Translations under genes and position numbers: made by a program
The notes under the pieces: model-generated
Database searches by the model: none
What the model was told of the DNA's origin: nothing
What the model saw: only the letters and a program-made list of their open reading frames with translations
DNA from: Hyphomicrobium sp. MC1
GTDB lineage: Bacteria; Pseudomonadota; Alphaproteobacteria; Rhizobiales; Hyphomicrobiaceae
Direction of reading: 5' to 3'
NCBI RefSeq assembly: GCF_000253295.1
Contig: NC_015717.1
Coordinates: forward strand, 2,480,001-2,544,000
DNA length: 64,000 bases
Shown here: positions 15,214-24,285 of the stretch, piece after piece
Layout: each line of letters starts with the position of its first letter
Position numbering within the stretch: the first letter of the stretch is position 1

Positions 15214-16587
15214 ATGACAACTGCCGCATCCATCAGTGCACCGTCTTCCGTAACATCCGGACTTGATGTCCGCACGGTTTCGACGGTCACCGCCACCGCG
15301 CTCGCCGTCGCCGATATGATCGGCATCGGTGTCTTTACCAGTCTCGGATTTCAGGTCGCGACCATTCCGTCAGCCTTTTCGGTGCTGATGCTCTGGGTCG
15401 TCGGCGGAATTGCTGCGCTCTGCGGTGCGCTGGCTTATGCCGAATTGGCGGCCGCATTTCCGCGTTCGGGTGGGGAATACAATTTCCTATCGCGCATTTA
15501 TCATCCCGCCGTCGGGTTTCTGGCGGGCTGGATTTCGGCGACGCTCGGTTTTTCGGCGCCTATCGCGCTCGCCGCGATGGCTTTCGGCGTGTATTTCGAG
15601 GGGATCATTCCCAGTGCACCCCCGCTCCTTCTGGGGCTTGCTGTCGTTTGGGCGGTGACGCTCATCCATTTGAGCGGCATCAAGCATTCGAGCAAATTCC
15701 AAAATATCTCGACGATCATCAAAGGGACGCTGATCATCGCGTTGATCGTCGCAGGACTTGCCTATGGCGTGCCGCAGCCGATCTCGTTTGCGCCCTCAGC
15801 GGCGGACTTCAATTACATCGCCAGCGCGCCATTCGCCGTTAGCCTTGTATTCGTGATGTACGCCTACTCGGGCTGGAATGCCGCGACCTATATCGCAGGC
15901 GAAATTCGCGAGCCTGCCGTCAGCCTGCCACGCTCGATCATTGCCGCGACCGTCATCGTCATCAGCTGCTACGTCGCGCTTAATGCCGTCTTTCTGTACA
16001 CCACGCCGATCTCAGCGATGGCGGGCCAGATCGACGTTGCGATGATCGCGGGCAAGCACATCTTCGGTCAGCTCGGCGGAATGATCGTCGGCGCGCTCAT
16101 TTGTATCGGGCTCATTTCCTCGATCAGCGCCATGGTCTGGATCGGGCCACGCGTCACGATGGCGATGGGCAAGGATCACGCGCTATTCCGCGCCTTGGCT
16201 CTCACCAGCAAGAACGGCGTTCCGACGTATGCAATCCTGCTACAGCTCGCGATCGTCAGCGTGCTTTTGATGACGCAGAGTTTCGAAGCTGTGCTTGATA
16301 CGATTCAATTCAGCCTGACGCTCTGCTCGTTCCTCGCCGTGATTGGCGTCATCATCCTGCGCTGGAAAGAACCCAATCTACCGCGGCCATATAAGACGTG
16401 GGGTTACCCTCTCACGCCGTTTATCTTTCTCGGCGTAACTGCCTTCATGATGTATCACCTCATCGTAGAGCGTCCTCTGCAGTCTCTGGCTGGTCTCGTC
16501 ATTATGATGACGGGTTTAGCCGTGTATGCTTATGCGCAGCGGCGCCCGATGCTCGGTCAGGATCTCGATAGGACCCAACATGGCTAG
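15214..16587 (+). CDS. APC-family amino acid/polyamine permease
   Basis: 457 residues with about 12 membrane helices. The first helix carries the family glycine motif 'ADMIGIGVFTSLGFQV', and helix 2-3 has 'GALAYAELAAAFPRSGGEYNFL', both hallmarks of the APC superfamily (secondary transporters of amino acids and related amines in the inner membrane). 'KHSSKFQNISTIIKG' marks the middle loop. Substrate specificity cannot be read. The stop overlaps the start of the next gene by 8 bp, suggesting co-transcription. Confidence 0.9.
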   Translation: MTTAASISAPSSVTSGLDVRTVSTVTATALAVADMIGIGVFTSLGFQVATIPSAFSVLMLWVVGGIAALCGALAYAELAAAFPRSGGEYNFLSRIYHPAVGFLAGWISATLGFSAPIALAAMAFGVYFEGIIPSAPPLLLGLAVVWAVTLIHLSGIKHSSKFQNISTIIKGTLIIALIVAGLAYGVPQPISFAPSAADFNYIASAPFAVSLVFVMYAYSGWNAATYIAGEIREPAVSLPRSIIAATVIVISCYVALNAVFLYTTPISAMAGQIDVAMIAGKHIFGQLGGMIVGALICIGLISSISAMVWIGPRVTMAMGKDHALFRALALTSKNGVPTYAILLQLAIVSVLLMTQSFEAVLDTIQFSLTLCSFLAVIGVIILRWKEPNLPRPYKTWGYPLTPFIFLGVTAFMMYHLIVERPLQSLAGLVIMMTGLAVYAYAQRRPMLGQDLDRTQHG

Positions 16588-17848
16588 AATGCGCGTGACC
16601 GCAGCGATCGCCTTCGCGGCGCTCGCGGTTTCGATTTTGTCGATTCCCGCACGTGCCGAACCTCGCGCAAGCCTGGACGACACCGCCAAGTTCATCGCGG
16701 GCATGCAGCCGTCCGACGGTTCGCCGCTCAAGACCTACACGAACGATGGCTTTTGGAAGCAGTACGCGGCGGGCTTCAACCAAGCTTGGGACGGTCTGGA
16801 AAAACGTCAACTGAGCAAAATCCGGATGCTCGTGTCGCGCGATTTCAAAAATCCGCAGCCGACGCTGTTCTATTTCTTCAGCGGCGCCGACTATCTCTAC
16901 GCAGACGCTTTCTTTCCGTCGGCCAAGACTTACGTGATGGCAGGGTTGGAGCCGCCGGGACAAATTCCGGACCTGCGGAAATATTCGCGTGGCGAGATGG
17001 CTGGCGCGCTTCGTGAGCTTCGTGCGTCGCTTTCTTCATTGCTGAGCTACAGCTTCTTCCGCACGCGCTCCATGCGGATCGACTTTGGCAGCGCCAAGCT
17101 CAACGGCACGACGCCCGTGCTGATGACGTTCCTCGCCCGCTCCGGCAAAACGATCTACGACGCCGAGCTGTTTGATTTGGCGAGCGATGGGACGTTGCAC
17201 TCCGTTGATGAGAAGATTGCGAAACCTACGGGCCGCGGCGTCAAGATCACCTTCGGAGATGCCAGCGTCGGCGCCAAGCGCACGCTCTACTATTTCAGCA
17301 CCGATCTTTCGGATGGCGGCTTGAAGTCGAGCGGCTTCCTGACGTTCTGCGACACGCTCGGCAAGGGTGACAGCTTCGTCAAGAGCGCGTCCTATCTCAT
17401 GCACGAGGACAACTTCTCCACCGTACGCACATACTTGCTGGAGCATAGCGTGTCGCTGCTGGAAGACGATTCCGGCATTCCAATCCGTTATTTCGCCAAG
17501 GGCTGGCAGCTTCACCCCTATGGGCGGTACGCGGGGCCGATCAGCCTCTTCGCCGGAAAGTATCAGGCGCGTCTGAATGAGGTTTTCGCGAAGGACAAGA
17601 CAACTCCGATCGACTTCAGCCTTGGGTATCGTTGGCGGCCGGCGGAGTCGAATGTCCTGCTCGCCGTCAAGGACGAGACTGCGGTTGCGTTCAATGAGAC
17701 GACACCGCCGGTCGTCAAGACTAGCGCGTCGGGGAATTCGAAGTGGAAGGCGGAAACGGCGGCCGACAGGCCTGCGAAGCGCCGCTATCGGTACCGGAAG
17801 CAGAAGTCGGTCGACAACTCCTTCTTTCCGATGCTCTTCGGGCCGTAA
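16580..17848 (+). CDS. Exported protein of unknown function
   Basis: 422 residues from ATG 16580, overlapping the permease stop by 8 bp; ATG 16589 is an alternative. The signal peptide is 'MRVTAAIAFAALAVSILSIPARA'. The mature protein contains 'FNQAWDGLEKRQLSKIRML', 'PTLFYFFSGADYLYADAFFPSAKTYVMAGLEPPG', 'YLLEHSVSLLEDDSGIPIRYF' and a basic C-terminal tail 'PAKRRYRYRKQKSVDNSFF'. No catalytic motif or known domain is recognised. The coupling to an APC permease suggests an envelope role, but the function is unknown. It is convergent with the PPTase gene. Confidence 0.7.
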   Translation: MARMRVTAAIAFAALAVSILSIPARAEPRASLDDTAKFIAGMQPSDGSPLKTYTNDGFWKQYAAGFNQAWDGLEKRQLSKIRMLVSRDFKNPQPTLFYFFSGADYLYADAFFPSAKTYVMAGLEPPGQIPDLRKYSRGEMAGALRELRASLSSLLSYSFFRTRSMRIDFGSAKLNGTTPVLMTFLARSGKTIYDAELFDLASDGTLHSVDEKIAKPTGRGVKITFGDASVGAKRTLYYFSTDLSDGGLKSSGFLTFCDTLGKGDSFVKSASYLMHEDNFSTVRTYLLEHSVSLLEDDSGIPIRYFAKGWQLHPYGRYAGPISLFAGKYQARLNEVFAKDKTTPIDFSLGYRWRPAESNVLLAVKDETAVAFNETTPPVVKTSASGNSKWKAETAADRPAKRRYRYRKQKSVDNSFFPMLFGP

Positions 17849-17898
17849 ACGCGGCTGCATCCATAAGCCCAGCGAGCTGAAACCGCGGCTGATCTCGT

Positions 17899-18660
17899 TT
17901 AGCCGCGCAGGAACGCGTCGAGCGTCGTATGCGGGAACATTTCGACGGCGAGCGTTTCGGGAAGGCATTCGGCAGCAACGACGCCGACATGCTCCGCATC
18001 AATCGTGAGATCTCGAACCGCCACGCGCCGCGCGGTGTCCGTTTCCTTCACCTCTTCGCCGCCGACGACTCCTTCCTGCGTCAGCAAACGGCCGATGCCG
18101 ATGCCCAACGCCTTAGCTGCAGCTTCGAGCCGGACCCATGCAGCAATAACATCCGCATCGTTGTTATCCGCTGAAAGCGACGGCTGAGCTGCGAGACGTC
18201 CGGCGGCCGCGACGATGCGGTGACGGCGATCGGGCGACATCTTTAGCGGCCGGGCGCGTCTTTCCAGATCGACTCCGAGGGGCAGGCTTGTCGACACCGC
18301 GATAAGCGCGGCGCTGCCGGTGTGAGAGATGCTGAAGTGCGCCACTCTTCCAGGTAGAACCGGTCGGCCGCCCGGCTCGATTTCAAACGGAATTTGCCGC
18401 AGCCCAGGGCCGACGATGCGCTCGAGCGCGATACGCGTTGCGATGCGCGATGCACGCCAAAGACGACGTGCCTCGATATTCTTCATCGCTTCCGCGCGCT
18501 CGACATCGGCGGCCGACAACCGGGGCGTCCGTTCCTCCTCGACTTCGAGGCCAGCAGCCGCGCTGTCGAGATCGACGAAGAATATCCGGATATCGGGGGG
18601 TGCTTCGCGCATCCCGGAGATCGGAGCGAGGTTGGCAGGAGATTTAGGTTCGCCCTGCAC
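17899..18660 (-). CDS. Sfp-type 4'-phosphopantetheinyl transferase
   Basis: 253 residues from GTG 18660, which has a GAAGAAA Shine-Dalgarno; ATG 18612 is an alternative. It transfers phosphopantetheine from CoA to a carrier-protein serine. Motifs are '[18 protein letters not shown]', '[13 protein letters not shown]' (Mg2+-binding Asp/Glu) and '[18 protein letters not shown]' (the WxxKEAxxK motif, with RLEAAAK here). The N-terminal '[20 protein letters not shown]' matches the pseudo-dimer's first half. It follows merR on the minus strand with a 17-bp overlap, and fabH and plsX lie nearby, which fits service of acyl carrier proteins. Its target, primary ACP or a specialised carrier, is open. 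Confidence 0.8.
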   Translation of the reverse strand: MQGEPKSPANLAPISGMREAPPDIRIFFVDLDSAAAGLEVEEERTPRLSAADVERAEAMKNIEARRLWRASRIATRIALERIVGPGLRQIPFEIEPGGRPVLPGRVAHFSISHTGSAALIAVSTSLPLGVDLERRARPLKMSPDRRHRIVAAAGRLAAQPSLSADNNDADVIAAWVRLEAAAKALGIGIGRLLTQEGVVGGEEVKETDTARRVAVRDLTIDAEHVGVVAAECLPETLAVEMFPHTTLDAFLRG

Positions 18661-19174
18661 GCGATTTCTTCACATCGTCGGGTGCGGCGACCGGATTGAT
18701 AGGCTGGCCGCGAAGAATAGCGCAGGCGATTTCAAGCTCGCGGATTGCGCTTTGGATCTGGCTTTTCGTAATGGCAGCAAAATCAACCGGCGCTTTCGCC
18801 GGCGGCTCGATCGCCACGACGGACGGCGCAGGCTTCGCGATCGGCTTGCGGCCGCGCTTGCGACCTGTCGCAGCGGTCGTAGGTGCTGGCTGAGGTGCCG
18901 CGACTCGATGGGCTGCGGCCTTTACCTGATCGACGCCATGCTCGCGCAGAATTTTCTGCACGCCACGAATTGTATAGCCTTCCGCATGGAGTAGCGCACG
19001 GATGCCGCGCAGCAGCTCCATATCCTCCGGCCGGTAATAACGACGACCGCCGCCACGCTTCATCGGGCGAATCTGGGGAAAGCGTCCTTCCCAGAAGCGC
19101 AGCACGTGCTTTGGTATCTGGAGCTCGTCGGCCACTTCTCCGATCGTGCGAAATGCTTCCGCCGACTTGTTCAT
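18644..19174 (-). CDS. MerR-family transcriptional regulator
   Basis: 176 residues from ATG 19174 ([18 protein letters not shown]). The N-terminal winged helix-turn-helix is '[60 protein letters not shown]', then comes a low-complexity Ala/Pro/Lys linker ('[26 protein letters not shown]') and a short helix. There is no effector-binding cysteine set, so it is not a metal sensor of the classic kind. The gene directly follows ihfA and fabH, a conserved order in alphaproteobacteria. The target genes are unknown. Confidence 0.85.
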   Translation of the reverse strand: MNKSAEAFRTIGEVADELQIPKHVLRFWEGRFPQIRPMKRGGGRRYYRPEDMELLRGIRALLHAEGYTIRGVQKILREHGVDQVKAAAHRVAAPQPAPTTAATGRKRGRKPIAKPAPSVVAIEPPAKAPVDFAAITKSQIQSAIRELEIACAILRGQPINPVAAPDDVKKSRAGRT

Positions 19175-19246
19175 GGCTCGCCCCCTCGCGTTCCCAACAA
19201 CCCCTTGCAATTGAACGCTTAGTTTCGCGCACTTGCAACAGCGGTG

Positions 19247-19552
19247 TTAGCGACTCGCGTGGCCTTTGTTGATCCTATCCTTCATAATGTTGGACGGACG
19301 GAACACGAGCACACGGCGCGGCGTAATCGGTACTTCCTCGCCCGTCTTGGGATTGCGGCCGACACGCTCGCCTTTCTGACGAATGCCGAACGAGCCGAAC
19401 GACGACAGTTTTACTGCGTCGCCACCCGCCAAGCTGCCGGAAATTTCCTCGAGCACCCGCTCGACGAGATCCTGGCTCTCGTTGCGCGGCAAACCGACTT
19501 TTTCCACGACGGCTTCCGCGAGATCAGCCCGCGTCAATGTCTTGCCCACCAT
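19247..19552 (-). CDS. ihfA: Integration host factor subunit alpha
   Basis: 101 residues from ATG 19552, chosen because GGGAGGAA lies just upstream and the protein then starts at the family's normal N-terminus ([21 protein letters not shown]). IHF-alpha pairs with IHF-beta to bend DNA. It has the HU/IHF fold with '[30 protein letters not shown]' and the beta-arm Pro region '[19 protein letters not shown]'. It lies between fabH and merR in the conserved alphaproteobacterial arrangement. Confidence 0.95.
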   Translation of the reverse strand: MVGKTLTRADLAEAVVEKVGLPRNESQDLVERVLEEISGSLAGGDAVKLSSFGSFGIRQKGERVGRNPKTGEEVPITPRRVLVFRPSNIMKDRINKGHASR

Positions 19553-19710
19553 CCCAATTCCTCCCAGCCGAACATCACTTTGAAAATGATCTCGAAACAT
19601 CATTTCGGCCGGGGATGGTAGCGGCGGTTCGCCGCGGGGTCAACTGGGTACGCTGCAACAAGCGTCTGATAAAGAACGATATTCTACGCTGCAGCGCACC
19701 AAAACGGGCC

Positions 19711-20688
19711 CTACCAGCGGGCCAGGACGGCGCCCCAGGTAAATCCTCCGCCCATCGCTTCCATTAGGATCAGGCTGCCTTCCTTGATGCGATGAGCCTC
19801 GAAAGCGTCGTTCAGAGCGAGCGGAATGGAGGCTGCCGATGTATTGCCGTGCTTATCGAGCGTCATGACGATTTTTTCGGGCGCGACGTTCAGCTTTTTG
19901 GCGATGCCATCCAGGATGCGCTTGTTCGCCTGATGCGGGATGAAGAGATCAATTTCATCGGGCGTATAGCCGGTTTGAACGAGCGTCTCCTCGATGACGC
20001 CCGAGATCTTCTGAACGGCGTGGCGGAAAACCTCGCGGCCGTTCATGCGTAGATGACCGACGGTCTTGGTCGAGCCGGGGCCGCCATCGACATACAGCAG
20101 TTCTTCGAAACGGCCATCGGAGCGAATGAGCGTCGAGATGATGCCGCGGTCGTCGCGCATGCCACGCTGCGGCTGCGCTTCGAGCACGACCGCACCGGCG
20201 CCATCGCCGAATAGAACGCAGGTGGAGCGATCGGACCAATCGAGGATACGCGAGAACGTCTCGGCGCCGATGACGAGAGCGCGCTTGGATTGTCCGGCTT
20301 TCAGGAAATTGTCGGCGATGGTAAGCGCGTAGACAAAGCCGGAGCAGACGGCCTGCACATCGAATGCGGCGCCCTTGGTGACGCCGAGCATCGTCTGGAT
20401 TTTCACCGCCGTGGCGGGGAACGTGCGGTCGGGAGTCGACGTCGCGCAGACGATGAGATCAATTTCGACAGGGTCGATCCCTGCACGGATCAACGCCTGC
20501 TTCGCAGCAGCCGCCCCGAGTTCGGATGTCAGCTCTTTTTCGTCGGCGATGTGACGTTCGACAATTCCAGAGCGCTCGCGGATCCACGCGTCGCTTGTAT
20601 CGACGATTTTCGCGAGATCATCATTCGTCACTACGCGCTTAGGAAGGTGTGCGCCGACGCCGCGAATGACAGAGCGGAGAATTGCCAA
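19711..20688 (-). CDS. fabH: Beta-ketoacyl-ACP synthase III
   Basis: 325 residues. FabH condenses acetyl-CoA with malonyl-ACP to start type II fatty-acid synthesis in the cytosol. The catalytic triad is visible: Cys115 in '[13 protein letters not shown]', His252 in '[11 protein letters not shown]' and Asn282 in '[14 protein letters not shown]'. The glycine-rich '[10 protein letters not shown]' and terminal '[17 protein letters not shown]' are canonical. It lies 2 bp after plsX, so the two are probably translated from one transcript, followed by ihfA and merR. Confidence 0.97.
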   Translation of the reverse strand: MAILRSVIRGVGAHLPKRVVTNDDLAKIVDTSDAWIRERSGIVERHIADEKELTSELGAAAAKQALIRAGIDPVEIDLIVCATSTPDRTFPATAVKIQTMLGVTKGAAFDVQAVCSGFVYALTIADNFLKAGQSKRALVIGAETFSRILDWSDRSTCVLFGDGAGAVVLEAQPQRGMRDDRGIISTLIRSDGRFEELLYVDGGPGSTKTVGHLRMNGREVFRHAVQKISGVIEETLVQTGYTPDEIDLFIPHQANKRILDGIAKKLNVAPEKIVMTLDKHGNTSAASIPLALNDAFEAHRIKEGSLILMEAMGGGFTWGAVLARW

Positions 20689-20690
20689 AT

Positions 20691-21785
20691 CTATGCCTTT
20701 CCGAGCAAACTTCCGGTCGTGTCGCGGGGCGCAGGAGCCGCGCTGCTGACAACCGCAGCCGAAAGCCTATGGTGAAAACCGTCAATGTCGGCCGTGAGGC
20801 GCGCGATCAGGCCGGAATCGGCCATCTCGTACGCAAGATCGACGGCGCTCGCAAATCCAAAGGCATCGGTGCCGCCGTGGCTCTTCACCGCAATACCGTT
20901 CAAGCCCAGGAACGTGCCGCCATTGACGCGGCGAGGGTCCATTTTTTCTTTCAGGACGCGGAAGCCGCCTTGCGCCAAGAAGGCGCCGATCTTGCTGACG
21001 ATAGAACTCATCATCGCAGATCGGATATAGGTGCTGATCTGCTTGGCAGTTCCCTCAGCCGTCTTCAGCGCAATATTGCCGGCGAAGCCCTCGACAACGA
21101 CAACGTCAACGGCGCCCTGCCCGATCTGATCGCCTTCGACGAAGCCCTTGTATTCGAGCGGCAGAACATCGACCGACTTCAAAAGCGCGTTCGCGGACTT
21201 GACGTCCTCGTTGCCCTTCATCTCTTCGGTGCCGACGTTCAGCAGGCCGACAGACGGCCGCTCGATGTGAAAGACGGCGCGCGCCATCGCGGCGCCCATC
21301 AAGGAAAAGTCCGCGAGCTGACTGGCCGTCGCGCCGATGTTGGCGCCGACGTCGAGCACGATGCATTCGGATTTCACTGTGGGCCACAGGGCCGCGATCG
21401 CCGGACGCTCGATGCCTGCGATTGGGCGCAGCACCAGCTTCGCAATCGCCATCAGCGCGCCGGTGTTGCCCGCCGACACGGCAGCGTCTGCCTCACCGGC
21501 TTTCACGGCTTCGAGCGGCAGCCACATGCTGGAGCCCTTGCCGCGCCTCAGCGCCTGACTCGGCTTTTCATCCATCGAGATGACGAGATCGGTGTGGACG
21601 ACACGGCTCTTTGCGCGCAACGCCGGATGCTGCGCAAGCGCTGCGTCGATGCGCGGCTGCTGGCCATAAAGGATAAAGCTCAATGCGGGCTGGCGCTCAA
21701 GTGAGAGCGCGGCGCCAGGGACCACGACCTCAGGACCGTGATCACCGCCCATGGCATCGAGTGCGATCGTCTTTGGGCTTGCCAT
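20691..21785 (-). CDS. plsX: Phosphate acyltransferase PlsX
   Basis: 364 residues. PlsX makes acyl-phosphate from acyl-ACP for phosphatidic acid synthesis. The start '[20 protein letters not shown]' and the motifs '[15 protein letters not shown]', '[14 protein letters not shown]', '[14 protein letters not shown]', '[16 protein letters not shown]' and '[27 protein letters not shown]' are diagnostic. Membrane-phospholipid and fatty-acid synthesis are thus linked in one plsX-fabH unit. The 259-bp gap upstream (21786-22044) shows no rpmF or other gene. Confidence 0.97.
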   Translation of the reverse strand: MASPKTIALDAMGGDHGPEVVVPGAALSLERQPALSFILYGQQPRIDAALAQHPALRAKSRVVHTDLVISMDEKPSQALRRGKGSSMWLPLEAVKAGEADAAVSAGNTGALMAIAKLVLRPIAGIERPAIAALWPTVKSECIVLDVGANIGATASQLADFSLMGAAMARAVFHIERPSVGLLNVGTEEMKGNEDVKSANALLKSVDVLPLEYKGFVEGDQIGQGAVDVVVVEGFAGNIALKTAEGTAKQISTYIRSAMMSSIVSKIGAFLAQGGFRVLKEKMDPRRVNGGTFLGLNGIAVKSHGGTDAFGFASAVDLAYEMADSGLIARLTADIDGFHHRLSAAVVSSAAPAPRDTTGSLLGKA

Positions 21786-22044
21786 TCTTTGTCGATTGCC
21801 GCGAACGCCGCGTTCGGCGCACCTGCACCAGACTCAGCTTTACGGCCCTATCAGTCCCCGAAATTCGGCGAGACCATATCCTTTTGGAGCCCGCCCACAA
21901 GGCGAAATCGCACCTCGTGACAGAACCACTCACATCTGAGTACTTTACCTTGACTTTTCATTCGCATATAGCGCCATGAGGCCGTTTTACGGCTTCGTAA
22001 GCTTGGCCTGACCGGGTGCGGACCGGGGCTACCAAACGCGCGGT

Positions 22045-22563
22045 TCAGCGCTTATCCTTAAGCTTCGATAAGGCGGCGAACGGGTTGCTGGGGCTTTCCT
22101 GACCCGATTTCGGATCTTCCCATGAGAATTCCGCGCCTTCGCGCCGCGGATAGGGATCGAGGGATGCCGACAGCGTTTCGAAGACGATGCGCCCGACGGG
22201 AATCAACCCATGCTCCAGCAATTCGACATCGCTGCCGCTTAGAACGCTGGAATCCTCGTCACTTTCCTCGGACTTGAGGTCGGGCCAGAACTCGACGTCA
22301 AACGCCGCTTCGACCTTGCCGGCGACGGGTTCGAGCGAGACGACACACGCCTGTTCTACGCGCGCAGAGAGTGTCCCCGAAAGGCGGTACGCGCCGCCTG
22401 CAATCGAGACGATGCGATAACGCGACGACAGGCTCGCAACACCGAGGATGTCGAGGCCCTTCGCAACGTCCTGCAATTCATCAGCCGTCGCCTCTCGCGT
22501 GCGGTTCAAACCACCCGCTGGAATTTCGGTGGTTTTTTCGGTCCAATCCAAAGTGTCCGTCAC
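22045..22563 (-). CDS. DUF177 (YceD-like) protein
   Basis: 172 residues. DUF177/YceD proteins are tied to 23S rRNA and ribosomal-protein L32 accumulation and commonly precede plsX. Visible features are 'VEQACVVSLEPVAGKVEAAFDVEFWP', a typical core strand pattern, and the terminal 'LSKLKDKR'. The stop side is followed by plsX and the start overlaps the end of the cytochrome bc1 chaperone gene by 4 bp. The cysteines of some YceD proteins are not evident beyond the 'QACVVS' one. Confidence 0.85.
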   Translation of the reverse strand: MTDTLDWTEKTTEIPAGGLNRTREATADELQDVAKGLDILGVASLSSRYRIVSIAGGAYRLSGTLSARVEQACVVSLEPVAGKVEAAFDVEFWPDLKSEESDEDSSVLSGSDVELLEHGLIPVGRIVFETLSASLDPYPRREGAEFSWEDPKSGQESPSNPFAALSKLKDKR

Positions 22564-23144
22564 GTCTCAGTCTTTCCGATCATTGAGTGCTGGCCGATCA
22601 TTGAAGCGCTCGCGTCCAAGAGTTGCGCAGCTGCACCGCTTTGCACCCAGACGTCAAACGGCACCACGGCTAGCGCCGATGACGCAGCGCGAACATAGTT
22701 TGCCAGCGCGCGCTCTGCATCCTGCCGTTTTGCGGCGCCGGGCAATGCATAATGCTCAAGGTTGGCGGCCAAGCGGCCATCTTCCACGTCGGCGACGCCG
22801 CTCTGGTAAATCGTGGCGCGTTCATAAAATGCCGCGGCGGCGCGCTTAACCTTCTTTGGCACCGCAAGATCGCCGATACCCATTTCGCGCATGCAATCGT
22901 CCATGTCTTCGACGAAAATTTCGATCATGCGCTGGCTGAGGCCCGCGGCATCGGGCACGGTGCCGCGCAATCCCTCCAGGGCGAGATAAAGGTGCAGTGC
23001 GACCAGTTCGAACCGACCTTCAGGTGTGTCCGGAACGCCAATCGCACCATAAAAGTCCGGCTGTCTCGCAGCGGTCACGACGCTGCCATAAAGCTCTTTT
23101 GCTCTGCGCCCGGTTTCCGTCCGCTTGTTCAGCCATCGCAACAT
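22560..23144 (-). CDS. Ubiquinol-cytochrome c chaperone (CBP3/UQCC1-like)
   Basis: 194 residues from ATG 23144 (MLRWLNKRTETGRRAKELYGSVV). An ATG 35 codons upstream was rejected because the family starts here. The CBP3/UQCC1 domain helps assemble the cytochrome bc1 complex. Signatures include 'ARQPDFYGAIGVPDTPEGRFELVALHLYLALEGLRG', 'LSQRMIEIFVEDMDDCMREMGIGDLAVPKKVKRAAAAFYER' and 'LAANLEHYALPG'. It is the upstream partner of DUF177, a common alphaproteobacterial pairing. It probably acts at the inner membrane with nascent cytochrome b. Confidence 0.88.
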   Translation of the reverse strand: MLRWLNKRTETGRRAKELYGSVVTAARQPDFYGAIGVPDTPEGRFELVALHLYLALEGLRGTVPDAAGLSQRMIEIFVEDMDDCMREMGIGDLAVPKKVKRAAAAFYERATIYQSGVADVEDGRLAANLEHYALPGAAKRQDAERALANYVRAASSALAVVPFDVWVQSGAAAQLLDASASMIGQHSMIGKTET

Positions 23145-23294
23145 GTTGGGGGCAACTGTTAATAAGCTAGAGGGTTGCGGCGTGACCCAGTGAATTCTGG
23201 GGAACATGCCGTGCGGCCACGGGGGCGCGCAGTTGCTGCCTTTCGGCACTCAATCTAAACACGCGTGGCCGAAAGGGCGAGGTGATTCCCGCTA

Positions 23295-23783
23295 ATGAAA
23301 GTACAAATGCAACAGAACGGGACCAGGCGCCAGTATCGAGCAGGAGCGCTTCTGCTGAGCCTGCTGGCTTCAGCAGCTGTTCTTTCAGGCTGCGGCGCGC
23401 CGACGATCACCAAGCACGGCATTGAATTTCGGCCGACAGATCTGCAGGCCATCCAGTCCGGCATGAGCAAGGACCAAGTGCGGAGCGCGCTCGGAACGCC
23501 AAGCACAACGGCGGTCCTGGGTGATGGCAGCGCGTTCTATTATATTTCCAGTACCGACTCTGAAAAGTCGTTCTTCTTGCCGACGGAAGAGAACCGGCAG
23601 GTAGTTGCAGTCTATTTCAACCAGGGCGCGACCGTCGACCACATCGCGAACTATGGTTTGAAAGATGGCAAGGTCTTCGACTTCATCAGCCGGACGACAC
23701 CGGCGCCGGGCGGCAAGGACGAAGGCATTCTGAAAGGACTCTTCCGCAATCTCGGCAAGCAACAGCTCTTCGGCGGCGGCTGA
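23295..23783 (+). CDS. bamE: Outer-membrane assembly lipoprotein BamE
   Basis: 162 residues. BamE is the lipoprotein subunit of the BAM complex that inserts beta-barrel proteins into the outer membrane. The N-terminus has a lipobox ('SAAVLSGCGAPTITKHG'), and the SmpA/OmlA domain shows 'IQSGMSKDQVRSALGTPSTTAVLGDGSAFYYIS' and 'YFNQGATVDHIANYGLKDGKVFDFI'. The C-terminal 'GLFRNLGKQQLFGGG' is typical of the alphaproteobacterial version. It is divergent from the cytochrome bc1 chaperone gene. Confidence 0.93.
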   Translation: MKVQMQQNGTRRQYRAGALLLSLLASAAVLSGCGAPTITKHGIEFRPTDLQAIQSGMSKDQVRSALGTPSTTAVLGDGSAFYYISSTDSEKSFFLPTEENRQVVAVYFNQGATVDHIANYGLKDGKVFDFISRTTPAPGGKDEGILKGLFRNLGKQQLFGGG

Positions 23784-23948
23784 CGTTTACTTCGCTCCGT
23801 GCCGGGGGCTCGTTTCGCGCGGCAGCACCTGCTATATCGCGATGGGTGCCGCCGGGTCGCGCTTGAAAAAACGTGAGCCGGCAGCAAATGAAACGGATGG
23901 CCGGCGCGCAGGCCAAACGTCGGCCAACGCAACAAATCCAGGTATTCC

Positions 23949-24203
23949 ATGACCGAAAAAATCCAAGCGGGCTTCATGGCCTTTCTCGTGGACGGCAAAG
24001 ACGGTATCGGCGCGATCCGCGAAGTGACACCGACCTCACTCGTGCTTTATGTCGAGAACGCCGGTGAATTCGTCGTGCCGCTATCGGCGGTGAAAGACGT
24101 GCACTCGCAAAAGGTGCTCTTGAAGCCTGAGCTTCTCGACAAGCGCATTTTGGCCGCGATCGGTCATGTCCACGACAGCGAAGATCCCAAGCTCGTCGGA
24201 TAA
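23949..24203 (+). CDS. Small conserved protein, PRC-barrel-like
   Basis: 84 residues from ATG 23949. The sequence 'EKIQAGFMAFLVDGKDGIGAIREVTPTSLVLYVENAGEFVVPLSAVKDVHSQKVLLKPELLDK' is a small beta-barrel pattern resembling PRC-barrel/DUF2171 domains. Such proteins are found in several alphaproteobacteria, but no function can be assigned. It is followed by a strong bidirectional terminator. Confidence 0.65.
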   Translation: MTEKIQAGFMAFLVDGKDGIGAIREVTPTSLVLYVENAGEFVVPLSAVKDVHSQKVLLKPELLDKRILAAIGHVHDSEDPKLVG

Positions 24204-24228
24204 ACATCTGTACAGTGTGCTGAACGCA

Positions 24229-24260
24229 AAAAGGCCCCGCGAACGACCGCGGGGCCTTTT
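24229..24260. terminator. Bidirectional rho-independent terminator
   Basis: AAAAGGCCCCGCG paired with CGCGGGGCCTTTT around a 6-base loop. It lies between the plus-strand barrel-like gene (ending 24203) and the minus-strand hppA (ending 24286). The A-run and T-run on both sides suit termination in both directions. Confidence 0.85.
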
Positions 24261-24285
24261 CTGTCTGTAGGTCCGTCTGTGATCG